A program made the translations under genes and the position numbers. Positions 11,721 through 24,700 of a stretch of 64,000 nt of DNA are shown here, piece by piece. The DNA is from Parus major (taxonomy: Eukaryota; Chordata; Aves; Passeriformes; Paridae): assembly GCF_001522545.3 (NCBI RefSeq), contig NC_031768.1, positions 100,042,214-100,106,213 on the forward strand, written 5' to 3'. A model generated the notes under the pieces. That model was not told the origin of the DNA. It saw nothing but the letters and a program-made list of their open reading frames with translations, and did not search any database. Positions within the stretch are counted from its first letter, which is position 1. Every line of letters begins with the position of its first letter.

Positions 11721-12920
11721 AGTTACATTTATTTTTGCTAAGTGTCTTTCTATCAAGATGTCTGATTAATTAGGAGTCTCATTTCTAAAAAGAAACCTAC
11801 CCATTATTTTACCCCCATTATAGAAGTACTGAATCATGCTCACACAGACCTGCAATTTATTATTCTCTTTTCTGTCAAAATACGTCTATTGTTATCATCC
11901 TGAGTCTCCAGCTGAGCTTGAGGCCCATTATCATCATCCCCAATAGATAATGTGCTGATAGATAATATTTTTTTCCAAACAATGCAACTGTGACATTCTA
12001 GAGGTATTTAGTTTATGCCACAGAAAAAGATGTTATTGACAGAAACTACCTTGTTTTGCCAAACCTACAACCTTATAAAGGTCTTATAACTGTGTTAGCA
12101 CCACCAGGAGCTCGGGAAATCAGGTTGGGCATAGACTGCAATGAAATGAGCTTTTACTGCAGTGCTGGGTTTTATTCCACTAAGATGGAAAATGGGCAAA
12201 GCCCATAGAATATAGCTCAGCCACTTCACTGAAATGGCAGAGGGATGCCTGTGGCATGCATTTTACAACCAATAAAATTAAGTAACCCAAGAGAAACTTG
12301 CTAAATTGTGTATTCATGCCTAAGAATCAGTTTTCTAAGTGTAACCTGAGCTGCAAAAAACCACACCAGCCTAAGAATGGAAGGGCAGTACATAGGAGAA
12401 ATGTTTTTTCACCCAACAAAGTCTTCACAGCTGCATCTTCTTCCTTCCACAGATCCTTAAGCTCTGCATTGCAGATGTCGTAGGCATGTGCTTCCCTAAG
12501 TGTCAGTGTAAGCATTAACAATTAGCAAAAATGTCTCTTTCTATTGAAAAACTGAACAAGAGGGAACTGCTTCAGTGTCCTCTCAACATCAGCTTGACAT
12601 TGAAAGCTTTTCATATAATCATGTTTCTTGATCATAAAAAATCCCAGACATCCTCAAATGATGCACAAATTTAGTTCAGATTTCTTGAGAGGCAATCACT
12701 TCAGTGCACTGGCCACAGGAGAGGTTGCCCTTTTAATTTACAGGTGAGTGTTAATACAATTATTGCAAATTGCTGCTAACAAAAAGGTAACGTATGATAT
12801 GTTCAGAAATGGATTCAACTTCTTAAAATTTAACCTTGTCAAAACTTATCATGCTGTCACATGTCTCAGACATGCTACTCAAAATACAAGACAAAAAAGT
12901 TATAGTCAGGTAATGACTAT
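11721..12920. other. Intergenic, nothing recognised
   Basis: Ordinary AT-rich sequence without a recognisable gene, LTR or LINE. ORFs of about 60 codons on both strands at 12.3-12.5 kb are chance. Confidence 0.6.
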
Positions 12921-12924
12921 TGAA

Positions 12925-13092
12925 ATATATATATCAATATATCAATATATTAATATAACTATCTCTCTCTATATATAAAATTATCAATATATTGATAAAT
13001 TACATATTATAATGTATAAATATCTATTTCTATATATTTCTATATAATTTTATATAACAACTTATAATAATATATATTGATATATAATGACT
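12925..13092. repeat. AT-rich microsatellite with palindromes
   Basis: Irregular TA, ATATC and ATATT units over about 170 bases. It contains the perfect palindrome TTATCAATATATTGATAA near 12980-12997. Likely length-variable and able to form cruciforms. Confidence 0.8.
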
Positions 13093-14414
13093 ATCACCTT
13101 GATAATGACAATTTGTTTATCTGTGTCATTCCTAAATTAGACACCAAGAAAACCCAAACAAAAGGGCAACAAAAGTGTCACACTTTGATTCTTGGCAAAA
13201 GATGAACTCTCTGATTTGAGCCCTAGCAGATCCTGAAAAACCACCTGTATTTGTAAGCTCATTCCGATGTGGAAAATGCTTATTTTTGGGTGTATTGGTA
13301 AAATATCTTTTTTGATTTATTCAACACTTTCTAGACAAACCCTAAATTGAGCATAGTGTCAGACTTTAATTTCTGTAAAAATCCTTTATGTAGCAAAAAA
13401 ATACAACTGTCTTTGGTTAAACAAAGCACTGAAACCCATTCACACTCAGTGCCAGTATAAAGCAAAGTCAGTGGTGTTGCTGACAAAGCAGAATGAATCA
13501 CAACTGGCAGGAGAGTGATCAGGTGAGACACAAAGTTGTAGAATGCTTTCAGGCAATCTGATGATAAAGAGAACAAAATGTTTGGAATAAAAAATAAAAG
13601 CTTTTTTCTACTAAGCAAATGCCATCTTTTAATACTGAACTTGGGCGGGGGTGATAAAAGATATCATATTATTTTAAAATTCAAAAAGGGGCTTCATTAT
13701 CATAGACCACAATATGATGAATGATTTTTACTTTGACACTTATTTTTATCATAGATCACACGAATAACACTTCATCATTAACTTGTATCTGAAGGCCTAA
13801 ATAGTTTTTAATCACAATAAATAGAAAGTTGCTGGGTACTGCTATACATTTTCCAAAGCCATCAGAAATAAACATAAGAATTTTTTTTTTAATAATTGTG
13901 TTCAAACTGATTTTTGAGTTACAGATACCTTTAAGAAAAAAAGGATTTGGAGAAAGTAATGAACTTACACGTAGTGTACTGCAAATTTAATTGACAAGGC
14001 ACTTTCACTGAAATTCAAACTGCTGTGTGTTAAGTAGCATAGAATAAAAGTGGTGAAGTATTTTAGAGGTTTCCTGTGCAAAACTTTTAATTATAGACAA
14101 GTTTTGTAATGAGGCCATTCCCTAACGGGATTTAAGTGTCAATTGTTGCACTGAAGCAATGGTTCTGCCTTTCTTGGAATTCATGACATGCCCATCTGCA
14201 GCATTTTATTCTGTCCTTCTTTCTGTAAAGTATATACTCAGTAGGAAGTGGAATCTTGAAAAATTAAAGGAATCTACTCTGCAAAGTATGGTATTTTTTT
14301 TTCTTTGCATAAAGAAAAACAGACAAAAACCACTTGTATAATCTGGTGATATAATACTCAGATATTATTATCACTGCCATGCACATGGTCACTTGTGTTT
14401 TTCAAGTCAGCATA
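13093..14414. other. Intergenic, nothing recognised
   Basis: AT-rich DNA without gene or repeat that I can identify. A short motif around ATCATAGA-CACA occurs twice near 13699 and 13749, too weak to call a repeat. Confidence 0.55.
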
Positions 14415-15075
14415 TGTTGTGGTGTATTTCCCTTTAATAGTTAATTCTGTTGTCCCCTATGTCAATGGTTTAGTCCAAGTTGTAACCTCCTATCCCAGTT
14501 GTCAATCTACCCTGATACCTGCCCCTTGTTCCCACATGTTCCCTGTTCCTCCTCCCCTCAGATGTCGATCTTCCCTTAGGCCAGCCTCCTGCCCGAACCG
14601 CCCCCTTGGAATTCCCCTAAACCTCGATGCTCCATTGGTCCATGTGACCTATTTTCCTCCGTGTGTTTTCTCCATTGGTTGATATATTGTTAAACCCCAT
14701 CTTGTACTCCTCCCCAAGACATCCCTCATTGGTTGAAGTTTTGTATCCTCCACTGAACCTCCCCCCCTATATAAATTGCTGTACCCCCTATATCCTTTGT
14801 CTTCAGTCCCTGGACCTTCCACTGGAATGAAACCCTTTGGAACCCATAGTGGAGATCTCCTCCTCATCCTTGCCTTCACCACATGCCTAACAAAATCCTT
14901 GTGCCATAGAGCATTTGCTCTAAGCCACACCTTGGGTCACCCTGCTCCTGAGGTGTGTCCCGCTCCTGGCGTGGTGCTGTGGCAGGGCTAGCTGCCTCCA
15001 GCACCACGTCAGGCATAAACTCCCAAAGATGAAACATCCTATTGCTAGCTGAAGGGTTCATGGTCTTACACTGCA
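14415..15075 (+). mobile_element. Solo LTR of an endogenous retrovirus, plus orientation
   Basis: A 661-base element starting TGTTGTGG and ending CTGCA, so it has the retroviral TG...CA ends. Flanks GCATA (14410-14414) and GCATC (15076-15080) match at 4 of 5 bases, a decayed target-site duplication. It is C-rich on the plus strand, unlike its surroundings. Promoter features run in order: three ATTGG (inverted CCAAT) boxes at 14634, 14674 and 14728, then TATATAAA at 14768-14775. A degenerate poly(A) signal (GGAATGAAA) lies near 14823. No internal gag, pol or env sequence is attached, so it is a solo LTR. The family name cannot be given without a repeat library. Confidence 0.7.
14634..14775 (+). 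promoter_or_regulatory. LTR promoter: ATTGG boxes and TATA box
   Basis: Three ATTGG boxes, two of them inside the longer match CATTGGTTGA, lead to TATATAAA 36 bases after the last box. This is the spacing expected of an NF-Y plus TATA promoter. Transcription would start near 14800 and run right. Activity is inferred. Confidence 0.55.
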
Positions 15076-15285
15076 GCATCCATATTTTTTGTGTTATGCT
15101 GAAGGATGGTGACCTAAACGTGATGCATATTTGACCAGAGAAAGTGTTTGATTTTTTTCTGTGAGTTTGATTCCAGCATCAGACTAGGGATTCTGAAGAT
15201 ACCACTCTCTATTTGCTGGATATGGGAATAAGAAGGAAGTAGTAATGTAGAGGTATAAAAGCCATTTCATCAATTACTGATGAAT

Positions 15286-15339
15286 TTGCTGTTAGCTCCA
15301 TTAACTAAGAACTTGCTGTTAGCTCCATTAACTAAGAAC
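15286..15339. repeat. Perfect 2 x 27-base tandem duplication
   Basis: Positions 15286-15312 and 15313-15339 are identical. The unit starts TTGCTGTTAG and ends CTAAGAAC. Absence of any mismatch suggests a recent slippage event. Confidence 0.9.
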
Positions 15340-15384
15340 ATCCATAAAATCTATGAAGAAACTAGAAGCTGGTATTAGATTTCT

Positions 15385-15735
15385 CTGATGTTGTTGAAAT
15401 GCCAGTGTCGAGGTACCGTAATGTCTGGCAACTCCTTGGCACTGTGGTTTTGGGGGACCCACATAGGGTCTGGGAGGCTTTGGCAGCCAGTGGCCTTTCC
15501 CACCATCCTTATGTCAGGAACAGGACAGCCAGGACAAGAGAGAGGCAACCTCAGCCCCAGTGATCCCACAGGGCTGAGGCAGGGAAAAATCAAGCCAGGA
15601 TCCCCCTGGTGTGTGAGTGCAGCTGAAGTGGAAAAGCAATGGATTGACCTGAGGGGTTGATACGAGTTTTGGGTTGTGGATAGGTGGGGGGAGCTCCAGG
15701 CTCAGTCAGGGCTCCCAGAACCTGGAGGGTGAGAG
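15385..15735. other. GC-rich island of unknown origin
   Basis: About 350 bases much richer in G and C than both flanks. Frames are open on both strands for 70 to 90 codons, but translations show no domain, so this reflects base composition. It lies 310 bases after a solo LTR and might be part of another insert. Confidence 0.35.
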
Positions 15736-18700
15736 AAAAACTTCACAAAGAATTTAATCTGTTCTCAGATTGGGTTAAATGTTGAGAAGGAAACAAATTA
15801 AAAAAGAGTTTTGGAGATAGAATTGCATAAGTGCCCATTGCCGACATGTTAAAGCAATAAGATATTGATTATTTAGGTGTTTCAGGTTAAGCATGATTCT
15901 CAGCTGAGGAAAATACAAGTGCTACAAGTAGGCTGATCATACTCTTTGAAGATTGGTTTTATTTTGTATGAGATTCTTGGGAGATAAGGCCCTCGTAGTT
16001 AGTAATTTGTCTTAGATGGGAGAGCAATGAGAAAGGCTGTAGCGCTGCATTAGGGGTAAGAGGGTCTGATTCCCATTTTGGGTGACAGTTGCTTGGATTG
16101 AGCAAATCAATTGACAGGAAAGTGTAATGTTTCTTTTCCTGTCCTTGGCTGTTTTGTGCTAAAGGTTTATGGACACATTTATCCTACTAATTTCAGTGAG
16201 ACCTTTCTCAATAAGTATAAGAACAAGCACATAAACTGTTTGCCAGATTTAAACCTTAGATTAAAAGTGGATTTTGCTGTGTTTTTGTGAGAAATCCTAC
16301 TGCTGCTTCATGGAGTGTGAGTGTGTTTGTATTTGATAATACTGGAGCATTCAGCCCTTGCAGTACATGTGTTACTGAGCACACATTATCAGCTGAGTTG
16401 ATACCATTATCTGAGCATGAGAGCAATATCCAAATCCTGAGAAGAGAGTAAGATATTTAAGTAGCAAGACATCTCTGTAAAATATTTAAGTGGCAAGCTA
16501 GACCAATTATTATCAATAATGCTGATGTTGTTAATTTCACCCCAAAGAGTTATGAAGTCTTTATGAAATTATGAGAAACTGAATGCCTGTGCTTAGCTTC
16601 CCAAACCTCTGCTGTATCAACATGTTATGCTGCCTGTTGAGACATATTCCTCTTGAGTGTAGGCAGTAACTTCTATGTGAAAGGGTAGCCATGAATTAAT
16701 TTATTCATTAAATTCAGAGAAGTTCAGAGAAGAGAGACAATATCTTCCTATACCAGATCAACCAAATTTCCCTGGAAGTGCTTGAGCAGCTTAACAGACA
16801 AAGAAAAGAGACATGAACTTATCCTAGCTAACCTATTTTAAAATTCTTTGCTATCTGTAACAACAGAATTAACATCTTCTAGGATTTTTATTCTTTACTA
16901 GACCTTTTGAGGGCAGCACTACAACTCTTAAGGGGTTAAACATATGCAAGTGTGCTGTGACTATTTTGCAGCTGTATGGTACATGCAACTTTACTCTTTC
17001 CCAGAGGTAAGTACATATTTTTAGGCATTGTTACACCTTCAGCAATCTGACCTGCATAACATCAGCTATTCCTATAGTGCTGAGTAAAAAACCCAAGTTT
17101 TGGCGTTTTTTCTGCTAACAGTACATTGCATTTCTCTCAGGCTCTATTTGATTGTTTTTTCTGAAAACTGCATAGCACCTAGTTGTGCTGCAAACCCCTT
17201 CTGAAGTGGAATTTTTGCTTAGTTCAGATAAATTATATTCCCTGCACCTTTTGTTTTTATGGATTTTTTTAGAGTAGCCTTAAGGATGGATTAAGCTTTA
17301 ATTTATGTAATTGAGCATTCATCCTACTATGTAATTTTTTCTCTGTCAAGCTTGAATAAAAAAAAAAATACAAACATGAGAAGTATACTGTGTTTTAATG
17401 TTCCCTCCTCTGTGCACAGACCTTTTCTTTGGACCAATTATGTATCTATTGACTGATGACCCTATGGCATGACCTCCTGTTCTTCTTGTGGTCATGACTG
17501 TTTCTTCAACTTCAAAAATGTGTCAGGCAGACAGGTTGTGTTAGAATTCTTGTGCTTTACTTCACTCATTTAGCTTAGCAAGCTGGAAGATGACAACAAC
17601 ATGCTGGATAAGCATATTAATCTTCATAATAATAAATACCCATCTTCAGAAGATTTTGGCTTTTTCTTAGCTATTCCCTCATCCAGAAGTGCTCTCTTGG
17701 GCAGATGGACTGGGAATGAACTGGGTGAACTGGCAGGTTTTGTAGAGTTTTACTCAATTTGAATGTTTGAAGAAACTTACCTGTTGGAATAGGGTTGATT
17801 TCTTTTTAAGTTTATTTCCATTTATTTGGCTCTTACTAGATGTGTTTACAGAATGACCATACAATGCATGTGTCTCAAAAAACTCTATACTGCAATAAAA
17901 AAACAGAACTCTATGGTGAATGGCTAATTTGGGAACCTTTGAATATTTGTATACTTCCTTTTGTTAAATCTCACTCACATAATTTCAAATTAGTTGAGAC
18001 CAGTCTGGGATTTTCTGGAAGCAAAATGGACTGCCTTCCTGTCAAAAATTTGTATTGTTGTCAGTTGTATTTAGTAATACAAGATATTCTAAAAATTAGT
18101 TCAATCTCATGTTAAAATTGATTTCTTTCTTGTGTTTTCCTTATAGCCAAATTGATCACTGTTCATTTGCCTTTAACAAAGGGTCTGGTAACAAGTGGTT
18201 GTCAATCCCTTGTCTGGGTACTAGCATGCATAACCACAAACGTGTTCAAATCTAGAAATTTTCCATGACAGCTGCAGTCTCTTCTCTTTACACCCTTTGA
18301 GCCACTGCCATCACATGGGGCTTCACTAGGACCTGCAGGGAGTAATACTTGGCTTAAAAAAAAATTTCAGCTTGTAAAGATATACATCTCTATTTCATCA
18401 GTTATTTTTGTTAGGCTCAAAATATAATAGCAGTATGAGTATAGAGTTAGGATGGATGCAGATGACTTGGAGCCTATAGCTTCTCTTCCTGATTTTTATG
18501 CTCCACGACATGTTACTCTGCCATAGTATGAAAAGGTAGCATTTTCTCAAAGCAGTGGTTTACAGCTTTTAGATACTGGCAGATAGATGTGGACTGTTTG
18601 CTTTGCTTTTTTCTCTTAGCTTTTTAATTTCTTTAGTGAGATAAATTTGTAGCTGCATCTGAATTAAAACTGATTTATCACTTGCTACAAAATATATCAG

Positions 18701-21700
18701 AAATAAACATCATAATTGCTTCCTTTTCATCACAATATTGTACCAGCTTGACTTCTTTTGCCAGAAAACCTCCTCAGACCATCCAGAACTGCCTAAACAT
18801 CTGAGATAATACACGTTAAATTACAGTATTATAAAGATGAACCATCTGTGCTAAGGCTTTCAGTGTTGCATGGCAATCAAAATAGGAAGATGAAAAATCC
18901 CAATAGGTTGTTACAAGACCTAACGTGATAAAAGTAAATTAAGTCAATCTCTGGTATAGTTAACTAGCCATCACAGATTTTACTCCCTACCAAACCCAAA
19001 GTTAGAAAGAATATGTCAGATATGCTGTGGAATGCACAGAGAGCAAAGGGAAGCAAATTGACTTCACTGGTAATTTTATCAAAGCTTTGCTTCTTTGATG
19101 GAACCCAACTCAGTCCCCGTTTAAGGAGCCTAAAAGTAGGCTTTTTGTTATGCTTTACTCTACAGAAATAGAAAGGATAATGGATAATCTTCACTGTTAA
19201 TACTGATCCACCATGCAGGTTTTCTCTTACAACTTCCATTTAACTTCAGTAGACCTGTGTTTGTACAGGTATAACCATTACCAAGCACTGCAGTCTGTCT
19301 GAGCTTCGTCTCACACTTGGAGCAGCAAAGCTGGTGCAGGAAATGAAGAGCTGATACCCTACAGCTGGTGCTTTATATTAATCCATGGCTTATAAATAGG
19401 TCTGTCTTTCAGTGCAGCTCTTGCCTAAGACTTCTATGTACACATATTTTGAGCTAGGTCTGCTATATTTGCTAAGCTAAAATTAATTTGCTAATATGCA
19501 CGAGTTAACAGCATACTAGATTAAAGCCATGTAGTTGTTTGTTTGAGTTTTTTTTAACATTCACTAGGAGGATTTTCACCTTTTGTTAAAGATAATTAAC
19601 ATCCTCCACTTGTGCAGAAGCATGGGGTGAGGGGAGGGAGAGGAGGCTGAATAGAGGGAGAAGTTTTTCCTGCTTAGTTAGTTATTATCCTAATGACATT
19701 CCTGATGGCTTAAATAGCAATTCATTGTATACAAAACATTAGCAAGAGATACAAAAGAATTTATATTCCATGCGTACTGTGTTTATGTAAGAAAATGAAG
19801 AGGGAAAAACGTGGAACAGGAAGGCAGAAGGAAAAGCTGGATAGTGAGCTGCTGGAAAGAGAGTGTCCCATGAGAAGGAAGTTCATTTTAGGGTTCATTT
19901 TAGCTCTCTCTTCTTCCAGTTAGAAAATAACCTCTTCTTCTCTGATCCAAATTGGTACTTCCCATGTGATTTAATATGTTAATGAAGAGAGGATGGTAAG
20001 ATGTCACAGGCATTATGTAAGGGTAATAAGATAAGGGATAGGGGGACTCTAGATTTAGTTGTGTTCAGGATTGTCCATAACTAGCTCTCTGAGCTACAAG
20101 TTAATCAGCAGAAATTCCTTATCTTCTCACCCCTTTCTTCAGGACAGCTGCTGCAGGAACTCTAGAGAGTACCAGGGTAAGTTCTTTGCCTTTGCTCACA
20201 TTACAGGGAAGGAGGTTGTTAATGGCTCCACACATCCCTTAAGTAGGAAAGATTCAGCCTCTTAAATGACTGCTCAGAGCAGCACATGCTGAAACAGAAA
20301 CTGTTGTTTCCCAATGTGTTGGGCATTTCGGGTGATTGCTCCTCTTCACATTGGGTATATTTAAGGACCCAATTCTTCACAAGGCTGCAGCTCTGCAAAA
20401 CCAGTGTTCCAGCTGCTTGTTCTCAGCCTGTCTGGAGACAAGGCTTTCCTCCACCCTGATTTTTATATCAGCCCTTGAAAAGACACGCGAATGTTCAGGG
20501 TAAAGAGGTCTGGTTTGCACCCTAAGCAGAGCAAGTGCTGGTGTGTGCTGACATAGCCATACCAAAGCCAAACTAGACCCAGCCCAACTGCCTCAAAAAG
20601 GTTATATTTTGCAAGTTGTAATAGAGGCCTTCTGCTCCTTGCATCCCAAATTTCATACTTAACTTAATCCTTCTGTTTTTTGATTGTGGAAAATATAATT
20701 GGGGTTTTTCATGCTGTTAAATATGAAAAACTAGGTTTAATGGTAATGAAGCAAAAAATTTCTTAAACTGGCCTTGTATCCAAAAAAGGCCATTTAATTA
20801 TATATATTTAATAAGGATTAAAAGATAAAAAATACAGGTGAGAAAGCATCACCAAGTCACATTTTATCATCTTAAAATACAAGGTGGCAACAGCACAGCT
20901 CTGGATAAGGACTAGGAGCTTATAGTTTTGGGTTTTTTACATGCTTCCAAGGCAGTTATTTTAATATATGTATTTTTTTTTATTTTTTTCCCCCTCACAT
21001 CACTAGATAATGACACTGTTGTTTGTTTTCTTAATGTTTTTTTCCTGGCTTGTCATATCTTATCTAGCAGGACTGCAGCTTTAGACTGCCAGCTTTTCTG
21101 AAGTCTATGCACAGAACTTAAAACAGTTGTACATTCAGTTCATTTTAGCTTTTGCGATATAGTTCAAGAAAATAAAATTAGATGTACAAAGTTACAAGTT
21201 GTTATTACAGAGAAGAAAGACTACATCATATGCTTGGGAAGGAGTACCAAGAATTTATTGTTAATTGAATAAAAATTGATAAGACCTAATTACAATATGG
21301 CAATTGTTACTAGTCCAGCCATATGAACAGTCCCAGTTAGTAGAAAATTAGCAGGAATTTAGTAGGAATTAGAAAATCCTCATTAATAATAACGCCACTA
21401 AAATTGTTGAATACAATAACTAATGTTTTTATTATGCTTCCTGCTCTAACACCTCTCTGGATCTGATAGTCAAGTGTTTGAGCTGAAGAATGCTCCATCT
21501 GATATTATGAAGAGCTGTTTATTCCTGCTGTTCTTAAATTTAATTGACTGACCCTTGTCTCCCACTTAATAAAATATTTTTGTAACAGGCACACCCACAG
21601 GCTGCTGCTAATTTAAAAGCTTTCAGAACAACATAGTGACCCTAAATAGAAGATATTTTGAAGGGTGATTAAATCAGCAGTGGGACCTAGAGACTTGCAG

Positions 21701-24700
21701 AGGTATTTTTCAATGTGCAGTGGTTGATACTAGTCTCTGAACCTGCAGGCAAATCAAACACTGCCTGATAGTTCAGAATAATCAACTACATTTATTACAT
21801 CTAGAAGCATATTCTCTGCTGCACCAAAGCATCAGTGTTGAAAAATTCCCACATGTTATTGTGTGATAGTAACCAGCTCAGCTCAGCATTTACTATTTAT
21901 TTAATAGAGAGTTAAGAGAGATGGAAGGTCCATAAAATCACAGTAGTTCTTTCTAAGACTAATAAAAGTAGTGCTAAAATACTGAGTGATTACTTTTAGA
22001 GTTATAATTAGTCCTTTTTTTTTTAATCAAGAACTGTTTTATTTTGCTTGTGTACTCTTATTTAAGATTGGTAATTTTTGTGTGTGTCTGTTAATATGCA
22101 AAAACCAAACTTTTTTTTTGTTATGCTGTTCCATAATCGGTGATCTTGCTAAGATACCAAGGCTTTATTGTCATCTGGATATGAAATACAGGATCTCTTA
22201 CTAATATTTTTTGATGTTTTATACATTCAATTTTTAAAAGATTTTGAATTCCACCCTCTTGTGCTAGTTTGGGCTAAGATACAGTTAAGTTTCTTGAATA
22301 CAACTTGAATTCTGAAACATCAAACTATTTGTTCTTTAGTTAGAGAGATCCATAAAGAGAAATCACTGTCTTAACACATATGAAGGTGGATGGGATTTTT
22401 TAACAAAATGGTTTGGATGTAATGGACAGAAATGAATCCTCCAAGAGTACAAAAAAAGAAAACATGATATTAATTCAAAATGCATGTTGACAGGATTGCA
22501 TCCTCAATTGGATTTCTGGGTTTCATAATTGTGCTGTGAACTCTTTCAAGAACATAATTTTGAAGTTGTCTTATGTTTAATGTTTTACTCATGTAGCTCA
22601 ATATCTTCCTTTATTTAGAAAATTTTTGCTGATTTCTGTCTTACCTGGTATTATTTGGTCCTCCTGTACTTGCTCCAGCAGGCAATCCATGCTGTCTCTA
22701 TAACCTGCTTTTGGGTCTACTTATTTTTTTTCCCTCAGCTGAGTAGTAGTTCATCAGGAAGAAAGACTTGAGAAGCTGATTGAATATATAAACACAAGCA
22801 TGTCCTGTCTGTGCACAATTATATGCTGCTTCTGCTTCCTCTCACTTAAAACTCCTGATCAGTAGTCACATCACAGAGGCCACACAGCAACATTTTTGCA
22901 TGGTCTAAGTGTTTACCAGCTACTGAACTTCTATAAATTTTAATCTGCAGCATGAGGAAGATTTAATTAAAATGTATATTTATACAGCAGTTTAATAACA
23001 AAGTTTTTCTCTCTGTGTTTGGTTTAAGATCATTCCAGATATTTAATGTATAGTCTGAAATTCAGTGCCAATGATGTCTGCAGTCTAGATTTTCTGTTCC
23101 CTTTTCCTATTGGTATATTCAAATGTCATTGAAATAAAAGAATGCAGAAAGGAGCTTTTGCATGATTTGCTTTACAACATTTTTTGTTAGGCTAATTGAG
23201 TCTTCGAGGAAGAAAAATACTAGAATGAAAAGTATGTAGTAAGGAAAATACACTCATATGTAACTAACTCTCAGACAAGTGTCTTCAGCTATGTGTCTTA
23301 AAGGCCTCCATCAGTTTGTTAAATACATAAACTCATGTTTTAAGTTCAAGAGTTTCCAGAGACACTTTCAGTTTCAGTGCACTTACAAAATCACCATAAA
23401 CATACAAATATCAGCCCTGTGCTCTTAGAACTTGGTGGCTAATTTCTAACAAATGATTTATTTGATAAAAGTTTTTCCTTTTGACTTTATCAAAGGTACA
23501 ATATACAAGAATATCTATTCATTGTTCAAAGATACTAGATTAACATGTTTTGCTATTATGCCTTGCTCTGTAGTTAAGTGAGTTCCAACAAATTACATGT
23601 ATTAAATGAGCTAGGCTGGACAGTACAAACAGAGCATAAGATTAAAGATAGCTTGTAATATAAAAATATTTCTTTCTTTAACCACTAGACATTTTGTAAA
23701 ACATAACAAAAATTATATATAAAACAATAAGCAGAAAAAATTACTTTGAATGGCCATTTTAACCTGTAAGTTTGGTTTGATTTGTTTTCTTTTTCCAAGA
23801 TAAGAGCAGGTTGGTTTTGTATTTTTTTTTCTTTCTGTAATTAGAAATAACAGCTTTTCAGAAAGAAAAATAGGATTATTTAAATTTTTTTTAAAAATAT
23901 CTCTTTACAAATGATTTTTGTATTTAAAACCAGCTATGTTTGTTGCTTCACTTATTATTATGCTGCAAAATAGCTACAAATACTTGTTACAATATGGTGG
24001 ATTTTTTTTTTTTTTAATTCCAAAATGCTTCTTTTAATGAAACAGCTCCTTTTAACTTCATCAAATGTCTCAAGAGGTCCCAAGTTCCTGAATCCAGTAA
24101 CATGTAACATTATAGATTTCATCTATAATGCACAGAGATACAGTACTTTTTCCTGTCAAATGTCAATGATGTTGTTCTTTAATGGAAGAGTGACAGACTT
24201 GTCACTTTTAATGTGTATAATGCAAAACTCCTTTTTTGTTTCTCAGCTATTTTCAGGTTTTTTCTGTGTTTGAAGCTATATATACAGTAGAATTTCAATG
24301 GCAAAATCAACAGCATTATGGTGTGAACCCTCATTCCCCACTTAGTCATTCACCTGGCATTTTTTAAGAGCTTTGCATCTTTTCATAGTTTGACTAAAAA
24401 ATGAAATAAAAAAAAAAAGAAATATATATCACATATATACAGTTGTTTAGACCAAAGAAGTATGGACAGGAATATCATTGCAGTAATAAAACTGTCTGTG
24501 TTTAAGGTCTAAACTTTCCATATGGCCATAATGACCAGAATAACTTTTAGAAAATACTCTTAATAATGCTAGTTTAATAGAGTCTGTATCCTTACAATAG
24601 TTTTGACTTTAACATAATACTTGAGTCATATACTAAGAGAGGCTTTACTCAGTTTGTACAAAAGTTTCCTGTGTTACTCTATGCATAAGATTTTATTTTC

